NCBI RefSeq assembly: GCF_014650335.1
Contig: NZ_BMUT01000017.1
Location: 1 to 64,000 of the forward strand
From: Streptomyces hiroshimensis
GTDB taxonomy: Bacteria > Actinomycetota > Actinomycetes > Streptomycetales > Streptomycetaceae
DNA length: 64,000 nt
Direction: 5' to 3'
Below, one piece after another: positions 24,571 to 32,750 of the stretch. The position numbers and the translations under genes were made by a program. Numbering within the stretch: position 1 is the stretch's first letter; every line of letters starts with the position of its first letter. The notes under the pieces were generated by a model. That model did no database searches, was not told where the DNA came from, and saw only the letters and a program-made list of their open reading frames with translations.

Positions 24571-25202
24571 GAGGGTTTCCCTTCGGGTCCGGGGGCACGG
24601 GCTCCGGCCAGGACCTGGTCCACGAGCCGGGCCGGGTAGTCGCCGCCGACGGGTTCGCCGGTGACGAGGAGCCGGTAGTAGAGCGCACCGGCCAGCTGGT
24701 CGAAGATGACGTCGGGGCGGGCCCCGGGGCCGAGGTCGCCGCGCGCCTGCGCGCTCTCCAGCAGCGCCAGGGGCAGGGCGTTCCGGCGGGCGAACACCGC
24801 CCGGACGGCCCGGCCGACGTCGGGTCTGCGGGCCGCGGCCGCGACGATCTCGGCGACGAGCCCGGCGGAGCGGTCGTCCGGGCCGGCGGGTCTGCCGACT
24901 CGGCTCATGCGCGTCAGCCCGGCGGCGACGGCCTCCAGATAGGCCGTCAGGTCCCGCCGGATGTCGCCGGTGTCGCGGACGGGCACCTCGTCCTGGATCC
25001 GGGCGACGACGGCGACGATGAGGTGGTCCTTGGTCGGCCAGCGGCGGTAGAGCGTGGTCTTGGCGACGCCGGCGCGCTGGGCCACCTCGTCGATGGAGTA
25101 GCCGTCGTAGCCGCGCGCGAGCAGCAGGTCGCAGGCGGCTCCGAGGATGCGGTCGTCGGTGCCTTCGGCTCGCGGGCGTCCCCGCCGGGCGGCTGTGGCC
25201 AT
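24567..25202 (-). CDS. TetR-family transcriptional regulator
   Basis: 211 residues. N-terminal DNA-binding domain: RILGAACDLLLARGYDGYSIDEVAQRAGVAKTTLYRRW has the classic TetR helix-turn-helix (split here: DEVAQRAGVAKTTLYRRW, about 38-55). The C-terminal domain is helical and of the kind that binds a small ligand. It sits downstream of an MMPL exporter and upstream of the SRPBCC gene, with a near-perfect inverted repeat before its start, so autoregulation and control of export genes are likely. It does not look like an ArpA-type butyrolactone receptor, but this cannot be excluded. Confidence 0.92.
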   Translation of the reverse strand: MATAARRGRPRAEGTDDRILGAACDLLLARGYDGYSIDEVAQRAGVAKTTLYRRWPTKDHLIVAVVARIQDEVPVRDTGDIRRDLTAYLEAVAAGLTRMSRVGRPAGPDDRSAGLVAEIVAAAARRPDVGRAVRAVFARRNALPLALLESAQARGDLGPGARPDVIFDQLAGALYYRLLVTGEPVGGDYPARLVDQVLAGARAPGPEGKPS

Positions 25203-25215
25203 GATCGAACCCTTT

Positions 25216-25278
25216 CGATACCGGCGTTGCGTAATTCAGGCTAGCGGGCGCCCGCAGAATTACGCAACGCCCGTATCG
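25216..25278. promoter_or_regulatory. TetR operator: 22-bp inverted repeat
   Basis: Arms at 25216-25237 and 25257-25278 are inverted copies with one mismatch in 22 bp, sharing GGCGTTGCGTAATTC; the spacer is 19 bp. The repeat lies 14-76 bp before the TetR start. Its length and place indicate the binding site of the adjacent TetR protein. Confidence 0.7.
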
Positions 25279-25334
25279 ATAAATCTTGTTGGGCCGCTCC
25301 GCCCGGCGCCCCCGGGCCCGGCGGGCATGCCGGA

Positions 25335-25365
25335 GCGGCCCGGTCCGCGTAGGGGACCGGGCCGC
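25335..25365 (-). terminator. terminator hairpin after the MMPL exporter gene
   Basis: GCGGCCCGGTCC (25335-25346) pairs perfectly with GGACCGGGCCGC (25354-25365), 7-nt loop, about 40 bp past the MMPL stop. A second overlapping stem is possible: GGGCCGCTCCG (25291-25301) with CGGAGCGGCCC (25331-25341). Confidence 0.75.
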
Positions 25366-25402
25366 CGGCGACGGTGCGACGTCTGCGGCCGGAGCCGCCG
25401 GG

Positions 25403-27619
25403 TCAGGTGGTGGTGCCCGCGGTCATCCGGGGCTGCTCCCGCGCCCCGTCGTCCGCGGGAAACGGGCCGGTGGCGCCGGCCTCCCCGCCGGCCGGCGGCT
25501 CCATGCGGTCGAGCCGCAGCCGGCTGTGCAGGCGGCGCAGCGGGCCGGGGGCCCACCAGTTGACGCTGCCGAGGAGCGCCATCAGCGACGGCACCAGCAG
25601 GGCCCGGACGAGCGTGGCGTCGATCAGCACGGCGAAGGCGGTGCCCAGGCCGAGCTCCTTGACGAACACCAGCCGGGACAGGGCGAGGGCGCCCACGGCG
25701 AGGCAGAACAGTGCGGCGGCCGAGGTGACGATGGGGCCCGTCCTGGCCAGCCCCTCGGAGACCGCGGCCCGGTCGTCGAGCCCGGCCGCCTTCGCCTCCT
25801 TGATGCGGCCGAGCAGGAAGACGTTGTAGTCGGTCGAGAGCCCGAAGGCGAGGGCGAAGACGAGCACCGGGGTGGTCGTCTCGATGCCCGCCTGGGCGGC
25901 GAAGCCCAGGTTGCCGTCCTGGAAGACCCAGACGAGGAACCCGAGGGCGGCACCGGTGGACAGGGTGTTCATCACCAGGGCCTTGAACGGCAGGATCACG
26001 GAACCGGAGAAGGCGAAGAGCAGCAGCAGGGTGATCACGGCGAGCAGCCCGGCGGCCTGCGGCAGCCGGTCGCCGATGGACTCCTTCTGGGCGAGGAAGT
26101 CCGCGGTCAGGCCGGTGTAGCGGGCGGGGTGGGGCGGGGTGACGTCCCGGACCCGGCCGGCCGCGTCCTGGGCGGGCAGGTCCAGCGGGGCGCCCGCGAG
26201 CACGGCGTCGACCTCCCAGTGCCGTGTGTCGAGCCGGGCCGGCGGGCTCACCGACTCCACGCCCTTCACCTTGCCGATCTGCTGTGCGTACGCGGCGAGC
26301 CCGCTGCCGTCGGGGGTGTCGAGGACGATCTGTACCGGGGACGTCGACGGCTTCTCGAAGTCCCGCTCCAGGTCGGCGGCGACGCGCCCGGCGCTGGTCT
26401 CGGCCGGCAGCGTGGCCGCGTCCGCGCCGGTGAAGCGGATGCCCAGGACGGGCGTGGCGATCAGCACGAGCACGGCGGAGGCGACGACGGCCACCGCGCC
26501 CGGGCGGCGCATCACGGACGAGGCGATGCGGTGCCAGCGGTTGCCGGCGCTCTCGTCGGCCGAGAGGTCGCGCTGCCAGCGGCGCGGGGCCAGGGAGTTG
26601 ATGCGCCGGCCGAGCACGGCGAGCAGCGCGGGCAGCCCGAGGAGCGCGAACAGGGCGGCGGCCACGACGGTGACGACGCCGGAGATGCCCATCGACCGCA
26701 GGTACGGGTGCGGGAAGACGGTCAGCGCGGCGAGCGCCGCGGCCACGGTCAGGGCGCTGAAGAGCACGGTGCGCCCGGCGGTCGCGACGGTGCGGCGTAC
26801 GGCCTCGGCGGTCGGGCCGTGCGCCGCGAGCTCCTCGCGGTAGCGGGAGACGATCAGCAGGCCGAAGTCCACGGAGAGGCCGAGCCCGAGGGCGAAGGCC
26901 AGGTTGAGCGCGCCGGTGGAGACGTTCATGAACTCCGTGGCCAGCCGCAGCCCCGCGAGCGTGAGCAGCAGCGAGACGAGGGCGGCGACCACCGGGACCA
27001 GGGCGGCGACGACACCGCGGAAGACGAGGAAGAGCAGGATCAGGATGATGGGCAGGGCCATGCCCTCGGCCATCGCGAGGTCCTTGTTCGACACGTCGGC
27101 GACCTGGACGTGCCCCGGCGTCGGGCCGCCGAGCCAGGCGTGGCCGCGCAGCGCCGGATCGGCCTCGATCGCCTTCTGCAGGTCCTTCTCGGCGTCGACG
27201 GTGGCCGACTCCTTCATCGGCTTCACGGCGCCGATGACGACCGTCGCCCTGGAGTCCTTCGACAGCAGCGCGGGGTTGTGCGCGGAGGCGTAGTCGACGA
27301 CCTGGCGGACCTCGGGGCGGTTCTTGAGCAGCCCGATGGCCGCCTGCACGGCCGGCGGCGGCGCGGCCGCCGGGTCGAGGCGCGCGTCCGTGCGCACCAG
27401 CACGGCGTACCCCTGCTGCGCGTCGACGCCGGTGGCGCGCTCGATGATCTCGCGGGCGGCGACGTTGGCGCCGCCCGGGTCGTCGTAGTCGGAGAGGCCG
27501 TTGGTCAGCCTCGCCTGGACCGTGCCCCCGAACAGGGCGGCCAGCACGGCGGCGAGGACGGCCAGCAGCAGGCTGATGCGCCGCTTGGCGTGCAGCGCTG
27601 AGCCCAGGGCAGAGAACAT
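25403..27619 (-). CDS. MMPL/RND-family membrane exporter
   Basis: 738 residues from ATG 27619 (GGAAGG 11 nt upstream); a GTG four codons earlier at 27631 is possible but sits directly on the ribosome-binding site. There are two repeats, each with one membrane helix, a large extracytoplasmic loop and a group of five helices: helices near 17-35, 180-350, 375-395 and 535-700. MMPL motifs such as GLGLSVDFGLLIVSRYREE and FGLSTDYNVFLLGR in the paired helices support proton-driven export. In actinomycete clusters MMPL proteins often export lipophilic products and give self-resistance. It is next to a TetR regulator and likely responds to the product. Confidence 0.93.
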   Translation of the reverse strand: MFSALGSALHAKRRISLLLAVLAAVLAALFGGTVQARLTNGLSDYDDPGGANVAAREIIERATGVDAQQGYAVLVRTDARLDPAAAPPPAVQAAIGLLKNRPEVRQVVDYASAHNPALLSKDSRATVVIGAVKPMKESATVDAEKDLQKAIEADPALRGHAWLGGPTPGHVQVADVSNKDLAMAEGMALPIILILLFLVFRGVVAALVPVVAALVSLLLTLAGLRLATEFMNVSTGALNLAFALGLGLSVDFGLLIVSRYREELAAHGPTAEAVRRTVATAGRTVLFSALTVAAALAALTVFPHPYLRSMGISGVVTVVAAALFALLGLPALLAVLGRRINSLAPRRWQRDLSADESAGNRWHRIASSVMRRPGAVAVVASAVLVLIATPVLGIRFTGADAATLPAETSAGRVAADLERDFEKPSTSPVQIVLDTPDGSGLAAYAQQIGKVKGVESVSPPARLDTRHWEVDAVLAGAPLDLPAQDAAGRVRDVTPPHPARYTGLTADFLAQKESIGDRLPQAAGLLAVITLLLLFAFSGSVILPFKALVMNTLSTGAALGFLVWVFQDGNLGFAAQAGIETTTPVLVFALAFGLSTDYNVFLLGRIKEAKAAGLDDRAAVSEGLARTGPIVTSAAALFCLAVGALALSRLVFVKELGLGTAFAVLIDATLVRALLVPSLMALLGSVNWWAPGPLRRLHSRLRLDRMEPPAGGEAGATGPFPADDGAREQPRMTAGTTT

Positions 27620-27664
27620 GGGGATCGTCACCTTCCGTCGGTCCGGCCAGGGTGCCGCGGAGTG

Positions 27665-27681
27665 CTTTAGCCCCGCTGAAG
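27665..27681 (+). promoter_or_regulatory. candidate SARP operator upstream of the amidohydrolase operon
   Basis: CTTTAGCCCCGCTGAAG, with TTAG and GAAG 11 bp apart, lies 76 bp before the TTG start. It closely matches the site at 43228-43244 read toward its gene (CTTTAGCC, GC, AAG shared). Part of the seven-site set. Confidence 0.45.
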
Positions 27682-27756
27682 AGGAGCGCCGGACACTCGC
27701 CGCCGGGCTGCGTGCCGGCCGTGCGCGGTCGCGCGCCTCTGCGACGGGAGACCCAG

Positions 27757-28887
27757 TTGATCGACAACATGTTCGTCATCGATGCCACGGTGCACCCCTA
27801 CAACCTGGCCGAGGAGAACCTGCGCCGGCACCCCAACGGGTTCGGCGGCCCGGACCTGCACGCCTTCGCGCTGCGGGAGATGCTGTGGGGCATGCACGAG
27901 CGCTTCGCCACGCCGGGCTCCGCCGTTCCGCGCGAGGCGTTCTGCACCGACTGGCCACCGGAGCTGCTGGCGTGGACGCTGTTCACCGAGTCCGGTGTCG
28001 ATATGGCCGTGAACCACCGGCTGCGCATCGACAGCGTCTTCGAGGACGGCCTCTGCAACGGCGAGAAGAACCGCGTGCTCGCCGGGAAGTGGCCGCAGCG
28101 GATGATCCCGTACGCGGGGATCAATCCGCTGCTGGGGGCCGAGGCGTGCATGCGCGAGCTGCGCGCCCAGGTGGCGCAGGTGCCCGGCACGATCGGCATC
28201 AAGATCTACCCCAATGCCGGTTCGCCCGACCGCAGCTGGCGGCTGGACGACCCGGAGTTCACCCCCTTCTTCGAGCTGGCCAAGGAGCTCGGCATCCGGA
28301 TCGTGGCCGTGCACAAGATCGTGCCCAACGGCCTGGTGCCACTGGCGCCCTTCGCCATCGACGACCTGGAGACGGTCGCCGTCCGGCACCTGGAGCTCTC
28401 CTTCGAGATCGTGCACGCGGGCCTTCCGCCGTTCGTCGAGGAGGTCGCCCTCGCCCTGATGCGCCTCCCCAACGTCTACGCCAACCTGGAGATCACCTCG
28501 GCCGTCCTCGCCCACGGCATGGGCTACGTCGAGGAGGCGCTGGCCCAGCTGATCTCGCTGGGCGGCGCCGAGAAGATCATCTACGCGTCGGGGGCGCTGC
28601 ACTTCCACCCGCGGCCGGTGCTGGAGCGGATGGCCCGTCTCGCGTTCCCCGACCGGGTCCTGGAGCGGTACGGCATCGAGCAGATCACGCCGGAGCAGCG
28701 GGCCGGGTTCCTCGCCGGGAACTACGCGCGGATCGCCGGCATCGACCTGGCGGCGGCCGCCGAGGCGGTACGGGACGACGAGTTCGCCCGGTACCGCGCC
28801 GGGCACGGAGGCGACCGCCCGATGTGGGCCTACTGGCGGGAGTCCCGCCCGGAGCTGTGGACCACCGCGCCCGGAGCCGCCGCGTGA
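27757..28887 (+). CDS. amidohydrolase (ACMSD-like, amidohydrolase-2 family)
   Basis: 376 residues from TTG 27757 (GGGAG 7 nt upstream); ATG 27769 is an alternative. The product starts IDNMFVIDATVHPYNL and shows a TIM-barrel amidohydrolase pattern: IGIKIYPNAG, VAVHKIVPNG, FEIVHAGLPPF, VYANLEITS, IIYASGALHFHP. The N-terminal metal motif is VHPY rather than the usual DxH(x)H, so metal binding may be altered. The family includes decarboxylases (ACMSD, 2,6-dihydroxybenzoate decarboxylase) and hydrolases. It is directly coupled (GTGA) to a MIP18-like gene. A decarboxylase or C-C hydrolase acting on an aromatic product is a reasonable guess, no more. Confidence 0.75.
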   Translation: MIDNMFVIDATVHPYNLAEENLRRHPNGFGGPDLHAFALREMLWGMHERFATPGSAVPREAFCTDWPPELLAWTLFTESGVDMAVNHRLRIDSVFEDGLCNGEKNRVLAGKWPQRMIPYAGINPLLGAEACMRELRAQVAQVPGTIGIKIYPNAGSPDRSWRLDDPEFTPFFELAKELGIRIVAVHKIVPNGLVPLAPFAIDDLETVAVRHLELSFEIVHAGLPPFVEEVALALMRLPNVYANLEITSAVLAHGMGYVEEALAQLISLGGAEKIIYASGALHFHPRPVLERMARLAFPDRVLERYGIEQITPEQRAGFLAGNYARIAGIDLAAAAEAVRDDEFARYRAGHGGDRPMWAYWRESRPELWTTAPGAAA

Positions 28888-29258
28888 GCGCCGGAACGGC
28901 CGTGACGGCCGCTCAGGTGACCGAGGCGCTGGCCGGGGTGTACGACCCGTGCAGCCAGTCCTGGCAACGCCCGCTGAGCCTCGTGGACCTGGGCCTGGTG
29001 CGCGGCGTGGAGACGTCGGGCGCCCGCGCCACGGTGCGGATCAGCCTCACGGCGCCGTTCTGCATGGCCGTACCGGTGATCCTGCAGTCGATCGAGCGCC
29101 GGGTCGGCGAAGTGCCCGGCGTCGCCGAGGTGAAGGTCGAGATCGACGGCGGCACGATCTGGACTCCGGAGCTGATGACGGCCCGGGGACGCGAACTCCT
29201 GGCGGCGGCACGGGCGGGCGACGCCGGGCCGCCGGCCCGGCCGGCCACGGCGGGGTGA
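28884..29258 (+). CDS. MIP18/PaaD-like (DUF59) metal-sulfur cluster assembly protein
   Basis: 124 residues starting at GTG 28884, overlapping the amidohydrolase stop by 4 nt. The fold pattern fits the MIP18 family: EALAGVYDPCSQSW, SLVDLGLVRGVE, ARVRISLTAPFC-like strand with TVRISLTAPFCMAVPVI, and RRVGEVPGVAEVKVEI. PaaD and SufT relatives help mature Fe-S or metal enzymes. Here no other Fe-S assembly gene is near, and the tight pairing with the amidohydrolase suggests that it serves this enzyme. Residues after about 100 are a low-complexity Ala/Arg tail. Confidence 0.8.
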   Translation: MSAGTAVTAAQVTEALAGVYDPCSQSWQRPLSLVDLGLVRGVETSGARATVRISLTAPFCMAVPVILQSIERRVGEVPGVAEVKVEIDGGTIWTPELMTARGRELLAAARAGDAGPPARPATAG

Positions 29259-29266
29259 CGGCTCCG

Positions 29267-29300
29267 GTCACGGGCCCGGTCGCCGGACCGGGCCCGTGAC
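29267..29300. terminator. bidirectional terminator between convergent operons
   Basis: GTCACGGGCCCGGTC (29267-29281) pairs perfectly with GACCGGGCCCGTGAC (29286-29300), 4-nt loop. It fills the gap between the MIP18 stop and the FMN reductase stop. Confidence 0.8.
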
Positions 29301-29894
29301 TCATACCCCGGCCAGCGCTGCCGTCGTCTCCCGCGCCGCGGCCCGCATACGGGCGAAGTCCAGGACCTGGTCCGTGAGGATGTCCAGGCGGCGGGCCGTG
29401 CGGGGGTCCGGGCAGGTGTCCTCGGGGGTGAAGACGGTGCCGGCCGGGACGACGACGGACATGGGGGTCGTCCAGGCGCGCAGGGAGTGGGCAGAGGCGC
29501 GCAGCGACGCGAGGGCGCCCGCGCCGGCCGTCTCGTTCCAGGCCACGGTGAGGCAGCCGGCGGCACGCCCGTCGAGGTAGCAGGGCGTTTCCCGGGCGAG
29601 CGCCTCGGTGTGGTCGAGGGCGTTCTTCAGCAGGCCCGACATGCCACCGTGGTACGTGGGGCTGGCCAGCAGCACGCCGTCGGCCGTCCGCAGGACGTCC
29701 AGCAGCCGCCGGACCCGGGGCGGGGGCCAGACGGCGCCGGGGTCGTAGAGCGGCAGGTCGAGGTCGGGGCCGCAGAGCAGGGTCACCTCGGCGCCTGCGT
29801 CGCGGGCCCGGCGGCAGCAGGCCCGCAGGGCGGCGGCGGAGACGGAGGCGGGGCGCGGTGAGCCTCCGACGGCGGCGATACGGATCGGGCGCAT
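29301..29894 (-). CDS. NADPH-dependent FMN reductase
   Basis: 197 residues from ATG 29894 (CAGGAG upstream). Flavodoxin-like motifs: IAAVGGSPRPASVSAAAL near the start and ASPTYHGGMSGLLKNALDH (about 80-98), the SPTYxGxxSGxLKNxxD signature of the family. It reduces FMN with NAD(P)H, either as a supplier of FMNH2 or as a quinone/azo-type reductase. It is the last gene of the long minus-strand operon, after the CrtI-like oxidoreductase, and may feed a flavin-dependent step there. Upstream (about 29905-29925) a 9-bp unit GGGACTTCT is repeated. Confidence 0.88.
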   Translation of the reverse strand: MRPIRIAAVGGSPRPASVSAAALRACCRRARDAGAEVTLLCGPDLDLPLYDPGAVWPPPRVRRLLDVLRTADGVLLASPTYHGGMSGLLKNALDHTEALARETPCYLDGRAAGCLTVAWNETAGAGALASLRASAHSLRAWTTPMSVVVPAGTVFTPEDTCPDPRTARRLDILTDQVLDFARMRAAARETTAALAGV

Positions 29895-29946
29895 GCTGAC
29901 TCCTGGGACTTCTGGGACTTCTGGGGTACGTGTCACGGTGCACGGT

Positions 29947-31221
29947 TCACAGGCGGGCCGCGGCCGCGTCGGCCGCGGCGACCCCGCTGAGCACACTGGC
30001 GTCGGCGAGGAGCCCGGCCGGGCCCACCCAGTCCCCCGCCAGGAACACCCCGGGCCGGTCCGCCGCGCGCACGCCCGGCCGGCCGGCGAGGCCTCCGGTG
30101 CGCGCGGCGGGGACGGCGCTCATCGTGGTGATCCCGGGCAGGAAGCGTTCGTGGACGAGGGCGTCGCGCCAGCCGGGCCGGCAGCGGTCGAGCAGGGCGT
30201 ACAGCTGCTCGCGCACGCGCGCGGGGCCGGGCGCGGTGCCGTCGTCGTAGCGGGCCAGGTGCAGGACGCTGCCGCCGGGCGGGGCCAGGCGGGCCGTCAC
30301 GGAGAAGTCCGAGAAGTAGACGGGCTCGTCGACGCCGAAGACGAGGGGCCGCAGCGGTTCGGGCGGCCGGCGCAGCGCCACGGCGAGGCAGGCGGTCCGC
30401 AGCGGGGGCCCGGCGTGCGCGGCGAGTGCGGGGAGGCCGAGGAGCGCGGCGGCGGTCCTCGGGGGCGGCCCGGCGACGATCACGGCGCGGGCCCCGGTCT
30501 CGGAGCCGTCCGCGAGGTGGACGCACGGCGCGGTGCCGCCTTCGACGGCCACGGCCCGGGCCCCGGTGCGCAGGTGAACGCCCAGCTCCGCGGCCCGGGC
30601 GGCGAGGGCGGCGACGACGCTGCCCCAGCCGCCGTCCACGTAGCGCACGCCGCGGCGGGCCCCGGCGAAGTGCGCGGCGAGGGCGTCGGCGGCGACGGCC
30701 CCGGGGCTGCCGACGTAAGCGCTGATGCGCAGCAAGGCGAAGGCGGCCTGCCGGGCTCGCGCGGAGGGCAGCCGGTCGGCGAGCCACTGTGCGGCGTCGG
30801 TGCCCGCCCGTCGCGGATCGGACCGGGAGCGGCACAGGGCCAGCAGCCGTGCGACGGCGAGGCGTTCGCGCGGGGACAGCAGGGGTGTACGGAGCAGGGC
30901 GCCGGGGGCGGCGTATCCGGGGTGGAGGGTGCCGTCGCGCAGTGCCCCGGCCCGCGCGAGGCCGGGCGTGCCGCCGGTGATGCGGATGCCGAGCGCCCTC
31001 AGCTGCCGTTCGGCGGCGGGGTACAGGGCCCGCGGACCGAGGTCGAGACGGTGGCCGCGGAAGGCGGTGGTGCGGGCACGCCCGCCGGGGCCGGCGCCGG
31101 CTTCGAGGAGCAGGATGCGCCGGCCGGGGCCTGTGGTGGAGGCTAGCCGGACGGCGGCGGCGAGGCCGGCGAGCCCGGCCCCGACCACGACGGCGTCGGC
31201 CCTTTCGCCGGGGGCGTTCAC
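29947..31221 (-). CDS. FAD-dependent oxidoreductase (CrtI/amine-oxidase-like)
   Basis: 424 residues from GTG 31221, which overlaps the aminotransferase stop (GTGA). N-terminal FAD-binding motif VVVGAGLAGLAAAVRLA followed by LLEAGAGPGGRARTT, the dinucleotide-binding plus GGR pattern of phytoene desaturases and flavin amine oxidases; the C-terminal FAD motif is GVFLAGDWVGPAGLLADA. It probably oxidises or desaturates a cluster intermediate. Direct coupling to a class III aminotransferase makes amine or imine chemistry possible; no carotenoid genes are nearby. Substrate unknown. Confidence 0.85.
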   Translation of the reverse strand: MNAPGERADAVVVGAGLAGLAAAVRLASTTGPGRRILLLEAGAGPGGRARTTAFRGHRLDLGPRALYPAAERQLRALGIRITGGTPGLARAGALRDGTLHPGYAAPGALLRTPLLSPRERLAVARLLALCRSRSDPRRAGTDAAQWLADRLPSARARQAAFALLRISAYVGSPGAVAADALAAHFAGARRGVRYVDGGWGSVVAALAARAAELGVHLRTGARAVAVEGGTAPCVHLADGSETGARAVIVAGPPPRTAAALLGLPALAAHAGPPLRTACLAVALRRPPEPLRPLVFGVDEPVYFSDFSVTARLAPPGGSVLHLARYDDGTAPGPARVREQLYALLDRCRPGWRDALVHERFLPGITTMSAVPAARTGGLAGRPGVRAADRPGVFLAGDWVGPAGLLADASVLSGVAAADAAAARL

Positions 31222-32723
31222 GTTCGGCCGCCCTCCCCGGGCCCGGGGAGGATGAACGGGAAGTCGTGCTTCCTCAGCTCCAGGGCCGCGTCCGTGACGG
31301 CGGTGACGAGCCCGTCGAGGTCCTCTTCGCTGTGGGCGCCGCCGGTGAAGAGCATGGGCAGGCTGAGCGTGTAGAAGCCGCGCTTGCGGAGCATCAGGGT
31401 CAGCAGGAAGAAGGCGATGGGGTTCACGGCCCCGGCGAACGTGCGGTAGTCGGCGTAGCTCTCGTGCTCCAGGAAGCCGAAGGAGCCGATGAAGTCGCCG
31501 AATCCCACGAGCCGCAGGGGGATGCCGGTGTCGTCCCGGAAGGCGGCCAGCCGCCGCCGGATCCCGGCGACCTTGGCCCGGGTCCGCGTGTAGTACGTGT
31601 CGCGCTGCTCGTGCAGGAGGCTCAGGCTCGCGTACGACGCGGCGAGGGCGAGGTGGTTGCCGGCGTGGGTGGTCTGCACGCAGGTCTTGCGGCCGATGTC
31701 GGTGAGCGGCAGGCCCGAGGTCTGGGTGTGGTCGAGCAGGTCGGCGCGGCCGCCGACGGCGGACAGCGGGATGCCGAGGGCGCTGATGACCTTGCCGTAG
31801 CAGTAGAGGTCGGCCTCGATGCCGAAGTGGGCACCGGCGCCGCCGGGTCCGTAGCGGAACCCGGTGAGGACCTCGTCGAGGACGAAGGGGATGCGCAGCC
31901 GGCGCGAGGTCTCGGCGACGGAGCGGATCAGCGGCACGGTGTGCTCGGCGAAGGGGAACGACGAGGACACGGCCTCGCCCAGCACGCACGCCAGCTCGTC
32001 TTTGTGCCGCACGATCAGCTCGTTCGCCCGCTCCGGGTCGTCGGGGAGGACGAGCAGGTCGCGCGGGTCCGCGGTGGGGACGCCGGTGAGCGCGGGCAGG
32101 GGCGTGACGGCGCCGCTCTCCTCGTGGCCGGGGAAGGGCCGGGCGGGGTGGCCGTGGTACCAGAAAGCGGTGTTGTGCATGCCGAGTTCGTGCACGCCGT
32201 GCAGGGCGCCTTCGAACTTGGCGACCATGCGCCGCCCGGTGTGGGCCCGGGCCAGGCGGACGGCGGCGGCGGTGGCGTCCGTGCCGGAGTTGAGGAAGGC
32301 GAACTTCTCGCAGTGCGGCACGAACTCCTTGAGGAGCCCGATGAGCTTCTCCTCGACGGGGTTGCAGTAGCCGTTGCCGGTCGTGGTCCCGGCCTGCTCG
32401 CGGACGTACGCGACGACCCGCTCGGGGCTGTGGCCGTGCAGGGCCTGGGCGCCGAAGCCGAGGTGGCAGTCGGTGTACGTGTTGCCGTCGGCGTCGGTGA
32501 TGCGGCTGCCGTGGGCGCCGGTCACGACGAGCGGGAACTGGGGGGCGTGGAAGGGCCAGAAGGCGTGGTTGGTGACGTCGACCCGCCGCAGGCGCTGCGC
32601 CGCGGCGATCGATCCGGCCTGCCGCTCGGTCAGCTCGGTGAACAGGTCGACCAGCCACGGCTGGGTGAGCAGGTCGGCCACCAGGGTCTCGACGGCGGCG
32701 GCCGGTCCGGCCGGTGAGGTCAT
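31218..32723 (-). CDS. class III PLP-dependent aminotransferase
   Basis: 501 residues. The fold-type I class III pattern is clear: FLNSGTDATAAAVRLARAHTG (shown in part, SGTDATAAAVRLA), FVLDEVLTGFRYG with the cofactor Asp283, and the PLP lysine Lys311 in CYGKVISALGIP. It is similar to glutamate-1-semialdehyde aminomutase-like enzymes and to aminotransferases that act on carrier-bound or aldehyde substrates. About 45 extra N-terminal residues precede the core. Between the methyltransferase and the oxidoreductase in the same operon, it likely introduces an amino group into the right-hand product. Confidence 0.9.
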   Translation of the reverse strand: MTSPAGPAAAVETLVADLLTQPWLVDLFTELTERQAGSIAAAQRLRRVDVTNHAFWPFHAPQFPLVVTGAHGSRITDADGNTYTDCHLGFGAQALHGHSPERVVAYVREQAGTTTGNGYCNPVEEKLIGLLKEFVPHCEKFAFLNSGTDATAAAVRLARAHTGRRMVAKFEGALHGVHELGMHNTAFWYHGHPARPFPGHEESGAVTPLPALTGVPTADPRDLLVLPDDPERANELIVRHKDELACVLGEAVSSSFPFAEHTVPLIRSVAETSRRLRIPFVLDEVLTGFRYGPGGAGAHFGIEADLYCYGKVISALGIPLSAVGGRADLLDHTQTSGLPLTDIGRKTCVQTTHAGNHLALAASYASLSLLHEQRDTYYTRTRAKVAGIRRRLAAFRDDTGIPLRLVGFGDFIGSFGFLEHESYADYRTFAGAVNPIAFFLLTLMLRKRGFYTLSLPMLFTGGAHSEEDLDGLVTAVTDAALELRKHDFPFILPGPGEGGRT

Positions 32724-32750
32724 CGCGGGCTCCAGGAGGGGGTGGGGCGG

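Noticed and set aside
25216..25278. Inverted repeat read as insertion-sequence ends
   Set aside because: Only 19 bp separate the arms and they lie directly before a TetR gene; an operator is simpler.
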